Below are positions 62,875 through 64,000 of a DNA stretch of 64,000 nucleotides, piece after piece; the first letter of the stretch is position 1; every line of letters begins with the position of its first letter. The stretch covers positions 310,001-374,000 of the forward strand of contig CAWCIY010000003.1 in NCBI GenBank assembly GCA_963795715.1. The letters are read 5' to 3'. The stretch comes from JAFEDN01 sp963795715 (GTDB lineage: Bacteria > Pseudomonadota > Gammaproteobacteria > Coxiellales > Coxiellaceae). The notes under the pieces are model-generated. The model saw only the letters and a list, made by a program, of their open reading frames with translations, searched no databases and was not told where the DNA came from. Made by a program: the position numbers and the translations under genes.

Positions 62875-64000
62875 GCTGCACCGAAAGAGACCTTAGCGCC
62901 ATCACTGAGTTGGTCCGCGCCTTCTATCACTACTTGCTGACCTGATGAAACTCCACTGGAAATAACCGTATTTTCACCATACACCACACTGGTGATTACA
63001 GGTTTCACCGAAACTGTTTTATTGGCGTTGATTAGATAAATAAAGGTTCCGTTCTGGCCGCGCTGAATAGCTGCGGTTGGGACAACGACCGCCTGCGGCA
63101 AAGTATTCACCAACAAATCTACATTCACAAATTGATTTGGAAATAGTTGTAAGTTGCGATTTTGGAATTCCGCGCGCACATTCACTGTACCGGTGGTGGT
63201 ATTGATTTGATTGTCAATGGTTAACAGTTTACCCTCGCCTAGCAAATTATGTTGAGTGCGGTCGTAGGCTAACACTGGCAATGGTTTAGTATTTAGAGGT
63301 GAGGCTAAAATGCTGCGGATATCATCTTCTGGAACTGCAAAAATGACGGTAATCGGCTGCACGGTGTTGACCACAACTAGTCCAGTGGTATCTGATGGCT
63401 GCACATAATTTCCCGCATCCACTAAGCGCAACCCCACTCTTCCGTTGATGGGTGAAATAATGTGGGTATACACCAAATTCACTTTGACTGTTTGAATTTG
63501 TCCTTGATCAAATTCCACTGTGCCTTCCAACTGTTTCACCAAGGCTTCTTGAGTGGCTAAAATTTGCTGAGAAATGGCGCCCGCAGGGTAAAGTTTTTGA
63601 TACCGTTTTAAATCGACGCGGGCATTATTTAACTGGGCGACGTCTCGTTCCAGCTGACCTTGATATTGCTGTAACTGCGCCAAAAACGGCCTTTGATCAA
63701 TTTCCTCTAGCAAGTCGCCGATCCTCACCATTTGCCCCTCTTGAAACAGCACTCGCTCTAAAATACCTGCAACTTGAGTTTTAACCGTCACGGTGTAAGT
63801 GGCTGTCACTGTTCCAAGCGCGCTGACATAAACAGGAACATCTGCAGTACACGCTGTAGCGGCAACGATCGGCACTGGAGGTTTTGGTTTTTTTTGAGAA
63901 CGTGAACAAGCATGCAAAATGAGTAATAAAAATAAAATCAGTATTAACAAAAAGACCAGCGAGAAAATAAAGCGGCGGCGAGTCCCGACTATTTTCCGCC
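62871..64000 (-). CDS. RND efflux periplasmic adaptor (MdtA-like), start beyond the window
   Basis: At least 376 residues are visible, because the frame is open to the right edge of the window. A TTG at 63950 is not needed as a start: upstream codons give RKIVGTRRRFIFSLVFLLIL, so a basic cytosolic start and a longer membrane anchor are likely. The membrane-fusion-protein domains follow in order: a lipoyl-like part (VKTQVAGILERVLFQEGQMV), a helical hairpin, and beta-barrel regions (INGRVGLRLVDAGNYVQP). It links the inner-membrane pump to the outer-membrane channel encoded downstream. Confidence 0.9.
   Translation of the reverse strand, partial: RKIVGTRRRFIFSLVFLLILILFLLLILHACSRSQKKPKPPVPIVAATACTADVPVYVSALGTVTATYTVTVKTQVAGILERVLFQEGQMVRIGDLLEEIDQRPFLAQLQQYQGQLERDVAQLNNARVDLKRYQKLYPAGAISQQILATQEALVKQLEGTVEFDQGQIQTVKVNLVYTHIISPINGRVGLRLVDAGNYVQPSDTTGLVVVNTVQPITVIFAVPEDDIRSILASPLNTKPLPVLAYDRTQHNLLGEGKLLTIDNQINTTTGTVNVRAEFQNRNLQLFPNQFVNVDLLVNTLPQAVVVPTAAIQRGQNGTFIYLINANKTVSVKPVITSVVYGENTVISSGVSSGQQVVIEGADQLSDGAKVSFGAA

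Overview
The window reads as part of the chromosome of an AT-rich, host-associated gammaproteobacterium. Its housekeeping genes are proteobacterial: an aa3-type cytochrome oxidase cluster, hemCDXY, ubiC-ubiA, ubiB, mnmG, apaH, folA and an MdtABC-like RND pump. Around them lie many orphan genes, several with eukaryotic-type or repeat architectures (leucine-rich repeats fused to Sel1 repeats, Sel1 alone, a PP2C-like domain, a RAP-like domain). Decaying genes and dispersed palindromic repeats are common. This mix is typical of Legionellales (Coxiella, Legionella, Berkiella, Rickettsiella relatives). That placement is an inference, since no rRNA or other marker is present.

Layout. 0-3.2 kb: three orphan genes, the first inside a 1.3-kb unit bounded by inverted repeats. 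3.3-8.3 kb (minus): tetraheme cytochrome c, ctaC, ctaD, ctaG; no subunit III gene follows. 8.5-12.9 kb: an orphan gene, a PAS/PAS/histidine-kinase/receiver hybrid, and folA, facing apaH across a long inverted repeat. 13.9-18.9 kb: a secreted protein, a YihG-type acyltransferase, hemC, hemD, hemX and a half-length hemY. 19-24.3 kb: orphan genes including a possible helical-repeat/RAP-like protein and a stand-alone GHKL ATPase. 24.3-28 kb: mnmG and ubiB. 28-31 kb: an insertion flanked by a 150-bp direct repeat of the ubiB 3' end, carrying an AlbA_2/Schlafen-type regulator. 31.1-31.8 kb: a broken toxin-antitoxin pair. 32-43 kb (minus): a run of effector-like genes interspersed with remains of a group II intron and transposases. 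43.3-47.9 kb: L,D-transpeptidase, ubiC, ubiA and two membrane glycosyltransferases. 47.9-50.4 kb: frameshifted metK and ahcY. 50.5-55 kb: orphans and two AAA/DUF4143-like ATPases. 55.1-64 kb (minus): an RND efflux operon in which the second pump gene is shattered by frameshifts.

The strongest unusual signals are four. (1) Multi-hairpin repeats sit in frame inside hemD (exactly 75 codons, with a candidate 6-bp target duplication) and inside ubiA, resembling in concept the protein-coding Rickettsia palindromic elements; intergenic relatives occur elsewhere. (2) A 617-residue protein has PP2C/PPM-like motifs in an apparently permuted order, with a DGHG motif after the rest of the domain. (3) A terminal-inverted-repeat unit with a cargo gene has a matching 59-bp cargo-free hairpin 33 kb away. 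(4) An island duplicated the ubiB 3' end and left a chimeric small membrane-protein ORF. Frameshifts in metK and ahcY would, if real, point to loss of S-adenosylmethionine synthesis and recycling, as known for metK in Rickettsia. Base-calling or assembly error must be excluded first.

All calls come from reading the sequence by eye. No database search, structure prediction or read data were available.
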